NCBI GenBank assembly: GCA_019022495.1
Contig: JAFEKR010000001.1
Location: 2,914,001-2,978,000 of the forward strand
Direction of reading: 5' to 3'
Length of the DNA: 64,000 nt
DNA from: Epichloe hybrida
Lineage: Eukaryota; Ascomycota; Sordariomycetes; Hypocreales; Clavicipitaceae
Both the position numbers and the translations under genes were made by a program. Below are positions 1 through 12,185 of the stretch, one piece after another (the stretch's first letter is position 1; each line of letters starts with the position of its first letter). The notes under the pieces are model-generated. The model did no database searches and was not told the DNA's origin. It saw only the letters and a program-made list of their open reading frames with translations.

Positions 1-326
1 ACCCTCACAACACCGTCTTCGACGCCAAACGTTTGATTGGCCGCAAGTTCGAGGATCCGGAGGTCCAGGCTGATATGAAGCACTTTCCCTTCAAGGTGAT
101 TGAGAAACAAGGCAAACCTATGGTGAAGGTCGAATTCAAAGGCGAAGAGAAGGAATTCACACCTGAAGAAATATCTTCCATGATCCTCATCAAGATGCGC
201 GAGATTGCCGAGGGCTTCATGGGCACACCGGTCCCGAACGCTGTCGTCACTGTCCCCGCCTACTTCAACGACTCTCAGCGGCAGGCTACCAAGGACGCCG
301 GTCGTATTGCCGGACTTAACGTCCTT

Positions 327-364
<38 letters not shown>

Positions 365-1830
365 TGGTCTCGACAAGAAAGTCGAGGGTGAGCGCAATGT
401 CTTGATTTTCGACCTAGGTGGCGGTACCTTCGATGTGTCTCTCCTCACAATTGAGGAGGGTATCTTCGAGGTCAAGTCCACCGCCGGTGACACTCACTTG
501 GGCGGTGAGGACTTCGATAACCGCCTTGTTAACCACTTTGTCAACGAATTCAAACGCAAGCATAAGAAAGGTAAGACTTCATACAATTGCGCAGCTCAGT
601 ATGACAGAATGCTAACATATGTTCAGATCTGTCCACCAACAGCCGCGCCCTGCGTCGTCTCCGTACTGCTTGCGAACGTGCCAAGCGCACCCTCTCTTCT
701 GCAGCTCAGACTACGATTGAAATTGATTCTCTATTCGAGGGTATCGATTTCTACACCCCTATTACCCGGGCCCGTTTTGAAGAGCTTTGCCAGGATCTTT
801 TCCGCTCCACCATTCAGCCTGTCGACCGTGTTCTCACTGACGCCAAGATTGACAAATCTCAAGTTCATGAGATCGTCTTGGTTGGCGGTTCCACCCGTAT
901 TCCCCGAATCCAGAAACTCATCTCCGACTATAACGGCAAAGAGCCCAACAAGTCCATCAACCCTGATGAGGCTGTTGCGTACGGTGCTGCTGTCCAGGCT
1001 GCTATCCTGTCTGGTGACACATCTTCCAAGTCTACCAACGAAATCTTGTTGCTTGACGTCGCGCCTTTGTCTCTGGGTATTGAGACCGCCGGTGGAATGA
1101 TGACGAAGCTCATTCCTCGTAACACAACCATTCCAACCAAGAAATCTGAGGTTTTCTCGACCTTCTCTGACAACCAGCCTGGTGTGCTTATTCAGGTCTT
1201 TGAGGGCGAGCGACAGCGCACCAAGGACAACAACCTAATGGGCAAGTTTGAGCTTACTGGCATTCCCCCCGCTCCCCGTGGTGTTCCTCAGATCGAAGTT
1301 ACCTTTGATCTCGATGCCAACGGTATCATGAATGTGTCTGCTGTTGAGAAGGGCACCGGTAAATCCAACAAGATTGTCATCACCAACGACAAGGGCCGTC
1401 TATCCAAAGAAGACATCGAGCGCATGTTGTCGGAAGCCGAGAAGTACAAGGAGGAGGATGAGGCCGAGGGTCGTCGCGTTGCTGCCAAGAATGGACTTGA
1501 GTCTTACGCCTACTCTTCCGCAACACCCTCGCCGACCCCAAGGTCGATGAGAAGATTGAGGCAGCCGACAAGGAGAAGCTCACGGCGGAGATCGATCGTG
1601 TTGTCGCTTGGCTTGACGACAGTCAGGCTGCTACCCGAGATGAGTACGAAGAGCATCAGAAGGAGCTCGAGGCTATTGCCAATCCCATCATGATGAAGTT
1701 CTACGGCTCTGGCGGTGAAGGTGCTCCTGGTGGCATGCCTGGCGCTGGTCCCGGCGGTTTTCCCGGCGCTGGCGGTGCTGCCGGTGGTGCTGGTGGCGAT
1801 GACGGTCCCACGGTCGAGGAGGTCGACTAA
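1..1830 (+). CDS. hsp70: Cytosolic Hsp70 chaperone (SSA type), 5'-truncated by the window, with a 1-nt frameshift
   Basis: ATP-dependent chaperone of the cytosol and nucleus. The 5' end lies outside the window; the first complete codon starts at base 3. Exons 1..570 and 627..1830; the intron has a GCTAACAT branch site and splices phase 1 between Lys-Lys and Asp-Leu. Visible family signatures are the ATPase motifs [10 protein letters not shown] and [11 protein letters not shown], the substrate-binding domain, a Gly/Pro-rich tail and the terminal EEVD that recruits TPR co-chaperones in cytosolic Hsp70s. Anomaly: after the YAYS motif near 1514-1518 the frame moves by one base, as if one C of a Leu codon were missing; the family sequence (Arg-Asn-Thr-Leu onward) continues in the new frame to the stop at 1828. 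No intron consensus explains it. Read literally, the product loses its last roughly 100 residues and gains about 58 unrelated ones. Assembly error is the likeliest cause. Family call essentially certain. Confidence 0.95.
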
Positions 1831-2346
1831 ACATTTGATACCCAACTAGTTGTTCCGGGAAGGGAAATGAGAAGTGAGGGGATTTACGGTCAAGGTCTGT
1901 CTTTGCGAGGTCTTGAGTTTGCGCATGCTTCTATCATTGTCACGAGGATGGAAAATAAAAATCGGGTGAAAATAGCCCTGGCTGTACTTTAATGAGTTAA
2001 ATGAATTAAGTGGCAATAGAACTGAAACATGGAACTTTCTGAACTTTGGTGATGTCATAGTACATTGGCACACACACATTAAAGTTGACGTGGGCTCATC
2101 ACAATGAATGAGGCAGAGCATATTTGCGCTCAGGTGCCGCTGCAACCAACACAATGCAGTTCACGCGGTCCCTGGATTGAACACCCCTACCTAGTATGAA
2201 GCAGCGTGCAGGAGCAGATTGCACGACGTGTTTGTATGCACAACCTTTTGAGCGAGCGAATAGTAGTAGGTGAATTTAGGGCATCGCATGGCAGGCTTTG
2301 CATAATCGATCATGTATTTTCTGCCTTGATGTCTGCAATTGAATCC
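1831..2346. other. Convergent intergenic region, Hsp70 / Emi1 3' ends
   Basis: About 500 bases between two converging stop codons. It should hold both 3' untranslated regions. I see no conserved coding potential, repeat or RNA gene. Confidence 0.6.
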
Positions 2347-3010
2347 TCAAGAGGTGTATCCCCGTATCTGCCTCCTCCTCGCTTCATCTTCTGCCCTCCA
2401 CTTGTCATCGCCTACATCTGCTTCTCCCACAGGCACGCTGAACGCAGAGCCTGGTGGCAACCTTTCCGTTCTGCTCTCCCAAATATCCTCACTGCTGGGC
2501 TTGCCTTGGCCATACCTCCTGTAAGCTTTGTTACGATAGTGTGTTCTCACCATGTTGGCTTTGAGATCCCCCGTGTAGGCTCTGGTACGCATGCAAAACC
2601 AGAAATCATCCCAGTGCTCGCTGCAGGAGCGCATGTTGCCATGGCGGTAGACCGAGTTGAATTGCCCGCCGAGACCATTACAGGACCAGGCCAGGTCAAA
2701 GGCTTGGCGGCAGGACATTTCCGTCGGGAGAAGAGATTCGGACAAGGGGTCGAGGAGAGGAGCATCGGGTGTTTCGTTGTCTCGGGACGATGCCTTCAGG
2801 GAGATCCAAGATGTTGTTGAGGAGGAGGGCGTGTCGGGGGGGGGCGATGTGGTGGCAGTGTGGGGTTTAGGTTTGGTGGGCTCTTGATGATGGGGCTTGA
2901 AGAGGTCGAAGAATTTTTGGATTTCGGGATCGACTGGCTCGTTTGGAGCAGACTGTTGTTCTTTCGGTGGCGGAGCTTGGGGTTTTTCGTGAGGAGGTGG
3001 TGGTGAGGGT

Positions 3011-3043
<33 letters not shown>

Positions 3044-3057
3044 CATAGCCAGCCCAT
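2347..3057 (-). CDS. EMI1: Early meiotic induction protein 1-like (DUF3128) twin CX9C protein
   Basis: Single-exon gene of 236 aa. The N-terminal half is disordered: a run of about 12 Ser after MGWLW, then Pro-rich stretches. The conserved core lies near residues 115-170 and carries two C-x9-C pairs (SCRQAFDLAWSC and CSEHWDDFWFC), the helix-hairpin pattern of DUF3128/Emi1 proteins and of many intermembrane-space proteins. In yeast Emi1 is needed for induction of the early meiotic regulator IME1; the molecular activity is unknown. The Ser run is encoded by a pure GAGGAC hexanucleotide array on the plus strand near 3012-3042, so its length is probably polymorphic. The gene diverges from Yme2 across a 334-base promoter region. 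Confidence 0.8.
3012..3042. repeat. GAGGAC hexanucleotide microsatellite within a coding region
   Basis: About five units of GAGGAC, in frame with the Emi1-like gene on the minus strand, where they encode consecutive Ser codons. Confidence 0.8.
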
Positions 3058-3391
3058 TGTGCGCGATTATGGAGGTTGCAGAGGAAAGATGCAGTTATAT
3101 GGGTCGGACTCTGATGTTGATGCGTGCATGCGTAATCCGTAAGTTTGATGATTTGATTGATATTTTTGACGCTGCGCCTTGTTCGAGGCTGTTGCCATTT
3201 CAATGGCGGGCAATGGCGGGCCGCCAAAACTTCCATGACCTCATGTCATTGGTGGTGGAGCCCGGCTGGAGCTGTGCAGCTGAAAGCAGGAGCTCTACTC
3301 CGTACACTCCGTTTGTTAAGAAACCGTCACTATGTCGCTGGCGCATTTGGCATTTCATCTCTACTCGAGCTAAAGACGCGAGATCCATCGC
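3058..3391. promoter_or_regulatory. Divergent promoter region, Emi1 / Yme2
   Basis: 334 bases between two diverging start codons; both promoters must overlap here. It contains one ACTCCGTA octamer at 3297-3304. No clear TATA box was seen. Confidence 0.45.
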
Positions 3392-6165
3392 ATGAAGCCC
3401 CTGTGTCGTCCCTCATCGGCCATGATTCCCCCACGGACCTTGGCCGCGCTGGCCAGACATGCGGGTTCCGTGAGATCAGGACTGGCACGCTCGATCGGAC
3501 AAGCACGCTCAGGTGCGATTGCGACGCGGGGAGTTGATGAGTTCAGAAAATCAACCTCAATACGATGGGGGAGTGCTGCCGCTGTTCCCCCTGATACGTC
3601 CGCCTCTTCCTCGAACAGGCACAAGGAGCAAGAAACGGGACATTTCGAAGTGAAGCCGAATGAGTCTCTCTTCTTCTTTGAAAGTATAATCGCACCTTGT
3701 TCTAAGCTATTCATATACATTCTTCGCTTCCACCGTACTAACCCTTTTCCCCCTTTTTTTATCCACTTTTACTAGATATCTTTCCCAAAAGATTGAGCGC
3801 TCTACTCAGATATCCCGCCGAGACCGATGGCGACATGACCGAGTTGCTTCGTCGCTTTTACAGTTCTTCCAGCGGTGGCGGTGGCGGCTTGGACCCGATC
3901 GCTCTGGTCAAGAAAGCTATCCCTGATGATATACCCCTGAAAGTTACAGAAATTCTACCCAGGTTGAAGGATGGGGGAGCTTTCGTCAAGGTCCAATATG
4001 ACGCAAGCATTTCTCCGAGTGAAATTGAATGTGGGACGACTTGGCCACACTGACATATGTTTCCCTGCTGATACCATCATGTAGCAACTCTTTTGAAGAA
4101 ACTAAAACAGCGCCCTTTGAAGCCATGGTTCAGTCCGTTCCGGGGGATAACGGCTCGGTTGGTAAGAGGGACCCCTTGGCTGGAGGATTTGTATCGGTTT
4201 CCGTCCAGCCTGCTCAAAGTCGAGTTCGTGCCGCCAGAGCCTGGAGCTTCTGCCGAGGAGCTGTCCGAGGAGGCTTTGTACAGCATGTTTCGTCGATATG
4301 GTAAAATCGCCGACATCTTACCCCAGCCTTTTGACTCGAAAGTCGTGCCAAAGTATGCGCAGATAGGGTTCCCGAGGTTGAGCGATGCCATCATGGCGAG
4401 GAACTGCATGCATGGATTCGTTGTCAACGAATCAATGGGGGGTGGCAAGACTGGAACCCTCCTCCGTCTCTCTTATGTCAAGCAAGTAAAGGCACATAGC
4501 ATTTGGAACTGGCTAACCAATCATCCCCGCATCGTCATTCCGATCCTAGCGGCCCTTCTTGCCGGCGCCTCGGTCCTCATCTTTGATCCTATTCGAACAT
4601 TCTTCATCAAGCTCCACGTCTCGCATTCTCTCAGGTTCAAGGAATCCCGCTTATACAAGTGGTTCAAATCGCAAACAGACAATTTCTCATTCGGAAAGTC
4701 CCAGCATATGGAAGGTCTCAGCACCATCTGGAATCATCGACGAGAATTGATAGAGCAGCTCCGGAATTGGCTCGACGGGAGCTCCGACACCTTCATTGTC
4801 ATCACCGGTCCAAGAGGCTCGGGGAAGATGGAAATGGTCATGGACCAAGCTTTGGCCGGTCGCAAGAATGTCCTGCTGGTCGACTGCAAACCCATCGTGG
4901 ATGCTGGTGGCGAGGCAGGCACAATCAAGCGACTGGCGGCTGCTGTAGGGTTTCGTCCCGTCTTCTCATGGGCAAACAGCATGAGCAGCATGATTGATCT
5001 GGCGGTGCAAAGCACCACAGGCGTCAAGGCTGGCTTCTCCGAAACACTCGATTCACAAGTCAGCAAGATACTGCATACCACAACCAACGCCCTCAAGGAG
5101 ATTGGGTTATCTACCCGGTCCAAGCGTGACAAAGATGCTCAGCTCTCAGAAGACGCCTACCTGGAGGCCCACCCAGAATCAAGACCTGTCATTGTCATCG
5201 ACAATTTCCTCCACAAGAATGAAGAGGGGACCATTGTGTACGACAAGATTGCTGATTGGGCAGCCTCGCTTGTTCAGAACAACATTGCCCATGTCATATT
5301 CCTCACGTCAGACGGCTCTTTTTCCAAGCCACTATCAAGGGCGTTGCCCGACAGAGTCTTTCGCAGTATTTCACTCGGGGATCTGGATCACAAAGTAGCC
5401 AAGAACTTCGTCACTAGCAGACTTGCCGAGGACGTTGCCGAGAATCCTGACGAGGCTGCCGAGAAGGCAGCCAAGCATGCCGAGCGCATGGATTTGGCAG
5501 GTCTTGACGAGTGTATCAAAACGCTCGGCGGACGTCTGACAGACCTCGAGTTCTTGTCCCGTCGAATCAAGGCTGGACAGACGCCCAGACAAGCCGTCGA
5601 TGAAATTGTCAGCGAGACGGCCACGGATGTTGTCAGAATCTTTCTCATGGGTAAAACTACCGACCCGGATAAGAAGTGGTCCTCCGAACAAGCATGGCAT
5701 CTGATCAAGTCACTTTCTGAAAGCCCCTCTCTCCGATACCATCAAGTCCTCCTGTCGCCAACCTTTGCCTCGTCCACGACTCCCAACGCCGCTGACGGCG
5801 AGGCCGCTCTAGAGGCGCTTGCTTCCACGGAACTCATCACTCTCAAAATGCATCAAGGGAGGCCAAAATACATCAGTGCAGGCAAACCTCTCCACCAGGC
5901 TGCCTTTTCGGTCCTCGTGACAGATCGCGTTCTCAAAGCAAAGATGGACATGGCCATTCTGAAAGAGTTTGTCAAGGTCGAAACCAAGACGATAGACGGC
6001 GTTGAGACAGAGTTGACGGTGCTAGGGAAGCTGCCGCGACAGACACTGGAGACTGCAGGGAGAGTGTCGTACCTACTGGGCAAGTTGGACGAGAGCCAGA
6101 GAAAGATTGACGATTTCGAGACGCAGATGGGGAGGCTAAAAAAGGTTCTCGTCGAAGAGTATTAA
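3392..6165 (+). CDS. YME2: Mitochondrial escape protein 2 (Yme2/Rna12), inner-membrane ATPase-like protein
   Basis: Exons 3392..3683, 3776..4030 and 4085..6165 give 875 aa, close to the roughly 850 aa typical of the family. The first intron has a GTACTAAC branch site and restores the family motif ESLFFFENIFP; the second joins SPSEIE to STLLKKLKQRP. Order: Arg/Ala-rich mitochondrial targeting N-terminus, RRM-like domain around 225-315, one membrane span around 331-349 (IVIPILAALLAG), then the large RNA12 domain with a P-loop-like GPRGSGK (about 424-430) and a Walker B-like PVIVIDNF. In yeast Yme2 sits in the inner membrane with its large domain towards the intermembrane space and affects nucleoid structure and escape of mtDNA. 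The start is the first Met of a targeting-like peptide; a Met at 3422 is possible. It converges on Abp2 with a 151-base gap containing a poly-C run. Confidence 0.92.
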
Positions 6166-6316
6166 TGTAGTTATTCAGTGTGGTAGTAATGTGCTCGAAC
6201 TGCTTCGAGGCTTTCTCCCTCGTTGTCTCCTCTCTCTCCCCCCCCCCCCCCTCCCAATAAAAAGAAAAAGAAACGCGTGCTCTGGTGCCACCGAACAACG
6301 GACGTGAAATAAATTG

Positions 6317-8589
6317 TCAGAATCCTCGCCCGAGAGCAGCCATGACCTTGTCCTTGAGATCAGCTAGGTCTTTGTCCCGATTCATCATTTGGACCGTCAG
6401 TTCTTCGTACTTCCTCTGCCAGTATTCTCGCGAGAATAGCTGCTGCTCCTTGTCGTGCTCGTTGTCGCGACCGACGCTGCCGCTGCCGCTCTCGCTCCCG
6501 GGCGCTGATGGCGGCGGCGGCGGCGGCGTCTTGTTCTTGGCCTTGGCCCACATGGTGGCCGGTACGACCTGTTCAAAGGTGAAGCCGCCCTTTACTTGGC
6601 CGAACTGATACTCCCACTCACACTTGTAGGTGAACTGGCCGTCCTGCTCGCTCAGTCGCGTGCACTTTGGTCTGGTCATGACGAGGGTGGTGGACCCCGC
6701 GAGGGCGGCGAGGTTGATGAGGAATGCCTGCGGAGAGATGGCTGTCTTGTACATGGTTTGGAGCATGGCGTGGACCATGGCCGTGGACTCCTGGAAATCA
6801 ACGGGTCGGGTGGGCTTGCCATCGTTGTCGCGCCAGTCTGCCTCGGCCATGGAGCGCGTGAAATAGGCGACGAGGACATCAATGTTGGTGCGATCTCTCA
6901 TCTTGTCGAAGTAGAAGTCGTCTATTTCACCGTCCGCCGCGAGGCCTGTGTCCTTTGCGGCCGTGTTTGGCTCCGCCTTCTGCTCGTAGGCATCTGTCGC
7001 CTCTTTTGCAAACTTTCGCCACCCGTCTTGGTACTTGCTGTCGTCTCCGTTGAACTGATCGCCTCTCGTGGCATCGATACAGCCGTGGGCCTGGGCCTGG
7101 GCTTGGTCTTGGGCCTTGCCTTGGGCTTGGGCTTGGGCTTGTTGGTAAGGCATCAGGGCTGGTGGTGTGGCTAACCGCACTGAACCACCCGATCGCTCGG
7201 GCACTTGCAGCGATATGCTTGGTCGTGCTGGTCTTGGGCCATCGTGTGGTGTCTGCGTTTCCTGATGTCCGTTGGGAGAGGCCTGCTGCGTGTCCAGGTG
7301 ATGACCACTCGCGGCCGGATCTCGTGGATGTCGACCGGTATGAACTTGTGGCAGAAGGGACGGCGGCGGCGGCGGCGGCGGGGGTGGCGGTGGCGATCTT
7401 TGAAACTGCGTGTTTTCGGATGTTTCCTGGGCCGGCGTCCATGTGTGTGAGGGATACTGCCCCGAGCCGTCCACGGGTGTGCGGTTGAGGGGAGGTCGTC
7501 CTCTCGATCGAGTGCCAGCGTCCTGACCAGCTGCTTTCCAAGCCGAGGACACGTTCTTTGCGCCTCGTCTGTGACCTGCCATCTTTCCTTTGACGGGTGT
7601 CACGGCAGAGCGAGGCTCCAGTGCGTCATCCCAAAAGGAGCCTCTCGTCGAAGGCGTTAGCGCAGAACGAGGCCAGCGGCTCACAGGCGTCTGCAGAGAT
7701 TCATTGTGCGCCCATGCCGTCGGGTTCTGGGTGTTATGGGTGTTATGGGTCCTTGACGGATCCATGGGCACGATGCCGGGGCGCGCATCTGGATGCGCCG
7801 ACCAAGGCTGGGGCGGCGGTGGTCCTTGACGATGGTCCTCCACGGCGGATGGGGAAGACGGTCGTGGCCGCTGAGCTGGCGATGCGACGCCATCGTCTCC
7901 TTCGGGTCTCTTGCGGCCTCTTTTGGGTCGAATGTAAGGTAACAATGCCCTCAAGGCCATGTCGTCCTCGACAGCGACTCCGTCACGAACAGCGATGGCG
8001 ACGGGATTGGCATCATTGGGGATCCTGGTCCAATAATCATTGGGGATGCTCATGAGGTATTCGAAGAAGGCCCTGACATGCATCGAGTTCATCCATTTCT
8101 ACAGGGCAGCGTATCTGGTTAGTTGGTCACGCGGGCGCACCTTGAAATGTCCATGACCCGAGTCAAAAGCCGAGTCCAAACATTGCATGGAAAAGCCAGG
8201 TGAGAGCTCACCTTCAAGCGCACACCATATTGGGCCACCTTTTGAGCACTCTCGTCCTTTGCGAGATCAGGTGGCTCGACGCCGAGCGTAGTGGTCAGTT
8301 CGGTCCAAGTCTTGATCTCTCTCTGGTAGAATTTCCGGACCAGCTCGAAAACAGCAAAGGTGCTGAAAACCTTGCCACCACTTTTCGGTGGCGTCCGAAA
8401 GGCTTCCCTCAAGCTTTCCGTGTCCGAATCCAACGGCAGGGCCGGGTTACAATAGAAGATGAAGCTCACATAGGCGTCCTCGATGGTCGATGAGTTGACA
8501 TGTCGATCCGGCAGGGTGGGACTCTCAACGAATCCATGGGACTGGGAAGGCGGCGCAGCCACTCCGTTGTCGAAGGTTTGAAGGTTCAT
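6317..8589 (-). CDS. ARS-binding protein 2 (Abp2)-like DNA-binding protein
   Basis: Exons 8212..8589 and 6317..8098 (minus strand) encode 719 aa; the 113-nt intron joins YGVRLK to KWMNSMHVRAF in phase 0. The conserved part is residues 25-190 (FSTFAVFELVRKFYQREI, then KKWMNSMHVRAFFEYL, then DYWTRIP), which I recognise as the fungal Abp2 domain, named after the fission-yeast protein that binds replication-origin ARS elements. The middle is disordered and basic, with a run of about ten Pro and a Gln-Ala dipeptide array encoded by a GGGCTT-like repeat (7080-7145). A second conserved block (MHAMLQTMYKTAISPQAF) and a C-terminal coiled-coil-like helix follow. A nuclear DNA-binding role is inferred from the family name; no catalytic motif is seen. 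Confidence 0.7.
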
Positions 8590-9682
8590 GGCTTGCTTGA
8601 GCGCGCCACCCCCCCCCCTTTCCCCTCCCCCCTTGCTTTGCGAGTATCACCTCAAGTATCTCGGGGGGCGACGGGGCTGGTGGCTAAGCCCAAGAGTCGA
8701 AAGGTTCCGTTGCATGCGGCCTCCCTCGTGGGTGTGCAACGTCAGACGATGATAAATTTGCCCTCTTTACGGGACAGATTGTGGAAGGGTGGTGGGTGGT
8801 GGTGGATGTTGGATGTGGGATGTGGGATGTGGAATGTTTGGAGGGGGGCGCGATATTTTCCCGATGCGTCAACGGCCCAGAAGCCAGTTCGATGAATCGC
8901 ACCCCGGGGTCCGCACGTGGGAGAATCATGCGGGTGCACCATGAGTCCATGACCCCGCCCGGGTGGAAACTCCGAGTCAAAAAAATGCTGCAGTAATTAT
9001 TTATGTAGTTGGCTCAAATCAGGGGCCGAGCTCGACTTGACACATCTCATCAACGAAACGTCCATCCCCAGAATCTACCTCGAAGCACTTGAGGCACTTG
9101 AGGCACTTGAGGCACTTGAGGCAGGGGAGCGGGGTGCCTTGCACCGATGACGAATATCCACGCATAAACCCACGTTGGATCCAGCAACAACAGAAAACAT
9201 CTCATCCGGGTTCAACATTCAAAAAGCACCGCCATGACCAGCATCTAAACCAACCATAAATCATATTACGCCTATTAATATCTACGCTGGCCCACAGGCA
9301 AAGCACAAGCCAAGCCGGCTGGCTTCGCAATCCGTGAATAAAAACTCGCCGCGAAGCAACCTCAAGGAAATGAGTGAGAATCCCACCGACCGTGTCCAAG
9401 GAGAGTCCAAAAAAAAAAAAAGAGAACAAAAAGAACAAACAAAGACGGGTCCGAGACGAACAAGACGAAAAATCAACACCGGTTTGTAAATAGCACGGGA
9501 AAACAGCCACCTCGCATATATCTGAACCCCTGGTGATGCGCAAGACAAAGGCAAAAGACGCCGCGCTGTGTTCTTCCTTTTCCTCAAAGGAAGAAGAGGG
9601 AGAGAAACAAAGAAAAAAAAAGAAACAAAAAAAGAACGGGCAGTCGACTTGAACTGAACAAGACGAACAGAAAATAACAGAA
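8590..9682. other. Intergenic region, Abp2 promoter and Sds3 downstream region
   Basis: About 1.1 kb between two minus-strand genes. It holds a poly-C tract (8609-8620), short GGATGTGG-type repeats near 8807-8835, a 9-bp tandem array at 9085-9120, and A-rich stretches (9410-9425, 9610-9640) probably in the Sds3 3' UTR. No coding evidence. Confidence 0.5.
9085..9120. repeat. Tandem 9-bp repeat GCACTTGAG x4
   Basis: Four perfect, head-to-tail copies of GCACTTGAG in non-coding DNA between Abp2 and Sds3. Confidence 0.9.
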
Positions 9683-11435
9683 TCACTGGGCTCGACGACC
9701 TCGGCCGCGCCCGCTGCCAGTGGTGCCCTGGCGACTCATGGCCACGCCGCCGAGGCTGCTCTGCCTGCTCATGGGGACTGCCGACGCAGAGTGTCCTCCG
9801 ACCGACTGGTTCGAACCGCCGCCGTGTCCGGGACTCGGCTGGTCGCGCATGCTGCTGCTGGTAGGGATGCCGAGCGAGTCGCGCAAGTTTTCGGGATCCT
9901 CTCGCGCTGCGCTGGTGATGGCGACGAAGCGACCCTGTTGGTACGGGGTTGACACGGCTTCCAGGATCTTGCGCAGGCCCGTCGGAGCATCGAGATGCGC
10001 GCCGGGTTTGTGCAGCTGATCGTACTGCTTGAGGAACCCCATGACGGACAGGTCTGACACGATGTCGTCCTGCGACAGGGGGACGGGGAAATTCTGGTCC
10101 GCAGTTCTGGGGTACGGCTTGAGGTACTGCTGGGGCACCGGAGGGGGCATCTTGGGAGGCTCTTGGGCGTGCATGAGGTCCAAGTTGGCCGGCACTTCAA
10201 AGTTGGCGATTCCCTCGACCCCCAGGATCTTGTCATCCAGGAAGTTGGTGCTGGCTCCTCCCCGTGTGCTTCTGGTGGCATGGGACACGTTGCGCTCCAT
10301 CATGGGCGCCGAGGGAACGGAATCGACGTCGTTGTCGTCCCCGTTGGGCGAGTCGCTGTCATCGGGAGACGAGGCGTTGCCGTTTGCGCGGTTGCGCAGA
10401 ATGTACTGGTGTGCCGCCAAAGCGGCTGTGTTGTAGTGCAAGGACAGCTCTTTGTCGGTGAAGAGCTTGTCAATGCTGTAAACAGGCCCGTTTTGCTTCG
10501 CGGCAGCACGAGCCTTTTCCGACTGCCACAGGGGGGTGGTGCTGTTGGGATCCAGCGCGCGGCGCATTGGCACAGGCGAACCGTCCTCCTCGCCAGGGTT
10601 TCGCTTTCGCTTCTTGTCCGAGAACATCTGGAGATCCTCGGCGTCTTTGCGATGCCGCGATGCTCGCTTTCCGTGAGTACCGCCGGGGCTGCCGGGGTTC
10701 GTCAGACTGAAGTGGTTCGGGTTGAGGAGCAGAGCGTTTGAGTCGTTGATTTCGAGAACTTCTTTTTCTCGGTTCAATCGATTCTTCTTCTGCGTGAGTG
10801 TGTTGATCAGGCGGTCGCGCAACGTGCTGGTGAGGGCACCATGCTCGCGCTTCGCTGTTTCGACCTTGTAGGCATGTGTGTTTTTGTATTCTTGAACTTT
10901 TCGATCGTATTCGTTCTATTTAACACGGTGAGAAGATGCCAGAACGTTAGCCGAATGGGGGAGGGGGGTTTCTTTTTTTTTCTTTTTTCGAGGGCGTGAT
11001 CCAGTGTTGTGTGCTGCAGAAACTCACCTTGGACTGTGTCAATTGGAAGTCGCGTATCTCAATGAGATCTTCAATTTCGTCAATGAAGTTGGGGAATTTG
11101 ATTCCCGCCATATCCATCAAGCTCCGGGCATTCTCAGCATGCACGGGAAGCCCCTGTGTCTGCCTATGTTCTTTCTGAAGCTCGGCCGCCACGTCCAAGG
11201 CGCTCGGGTCGTAAGGGTCAAATCGCTGCACGAGACTGATCTCGTACTGAATCTTTTGCAGCTGATCGCGGTACGTCATGTCTTGCTCGCGCTGGAACTT
11301 GTCCGTCATGCTTGACAGGCGTTCCATAAGAGCCTGCCGCTTCCGATCTCGTTTTGATTGTGCTGCCGGAGGCGGAGAGCGTCGATCGGCTTTGCCGCCC
11401 ATGGCGGGAGGAACAGCGTTGTCGCTGGCGGCCAT
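9683..11435 (-). CDS. SDS3: Sds3-like subunit of the Rpd3L histone deacetylase complex
   Basis: Exons 11028..11435 and 9683..10915 encode 546 aa; the 112-nt intron joins DFQLTQSK to NEYDRKVQEYKN in phase 0. Residues 20-130 form the Sds3-like coiled coil (KRQALMERLSSMTDKFQREQ, then MTYRDQLQKIQYEI), which holds deacetylase complexes together. A basic patch (DKKRKRNPGEEDGSPVP) and a further conserved helical block (WQSEKARAAAKQNGPVYSID) follow; the end is disordered and finishes in an RGRGRR tail. The start is the Met of MAASDNAVPP; an AG just upstream could be the acceptor of a leader intron. A second possible Rpd3L subunit, an ING/PHD protein, lies at 44.8 kb. Confidence 0.85.
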
Positions 11436-12185
11436 TCCGCGGTACTGTCTGATGCCTAAAGATATTAGAGGCGAAGATCTCAACGGCTCGCCCGTGTAGG
11501 TCAAGGAAACGTGGTATCGTAGCCCTCTTGCGGAAGCGATCGATCGGGGAAGCGACGCTTGCCTCACAAAACAGAAGCGAGTAACAATAACGGGCACAAC
11601 CGGCCAGGGCTGCAATGGCAATTAAAGGACGGCGTTTGTTCCGTACGGAGAAGAAGAAAGAAGACACACTCAACTCAAGTCTGGATAGAATTCAATAGGC
11701 AAGCGACCCAGCAGACAACCAACCAGGTGGGCAAGAGTTCAAGTCCAAGTCGGCCGGACAGACGCCTCTTCTCGTCGTTCTGCCGCATGACCTTTGTTGG
11801 GGTGTTAGTCGCGGGACCCGCTCACCGCCTGCCGACTGCGCCAAGGCCGCCGGGTCGGGAAGATTGTGATTGGCTGCATGTGCCTTGATCAAGCTCCAAA
11901 GGGGCATGGATAAGAGATACAGTGGGGTAGAATACAGTGTGGATCTCTATGTCAAGTGACGCACGCACGGTGGAAAACTCATTCATTGCCGTCGCTTCTC
12001 GTGCGTGATGCGTGATGGGCACCAGCTTCTTTGACATTGATGCCCATTCTCCTGGTGTCATACTTGAGAAAGTACCCATGTTGCTCCATGCCCAGTAAAG
12101 ACAGCTAAAATTTATATAGATGGACATTCTTCACATATCCTCATTTTCATCATCATCCGTCGTGGTCATCACGTCATCTAATCAA
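11436..12185. other. Intergenic region upstream of Sds3 and downstream of Cog7
   Basis: About 750 bases holding the Sds3 promoter and probable 5' UTR plus the Cog7 3' UTR. A TATATAGAT-like A/T patch lies near 12112-12120. No gene seen. Confidence 0.5.

Noticed and set aside
2206..2820. 204-codon plus-strand frame opposite the Emi1-like gene
   Set aside because: It is the antisense of the twin CX9C gene, which has clear family motifs.
2796..3236. Pro/Arg-rich minus-strand frame overlapping the start of Emi1
   Set aside because: It arises from reading the GAGGAC hexamer array in another frame and has no conserved motif.
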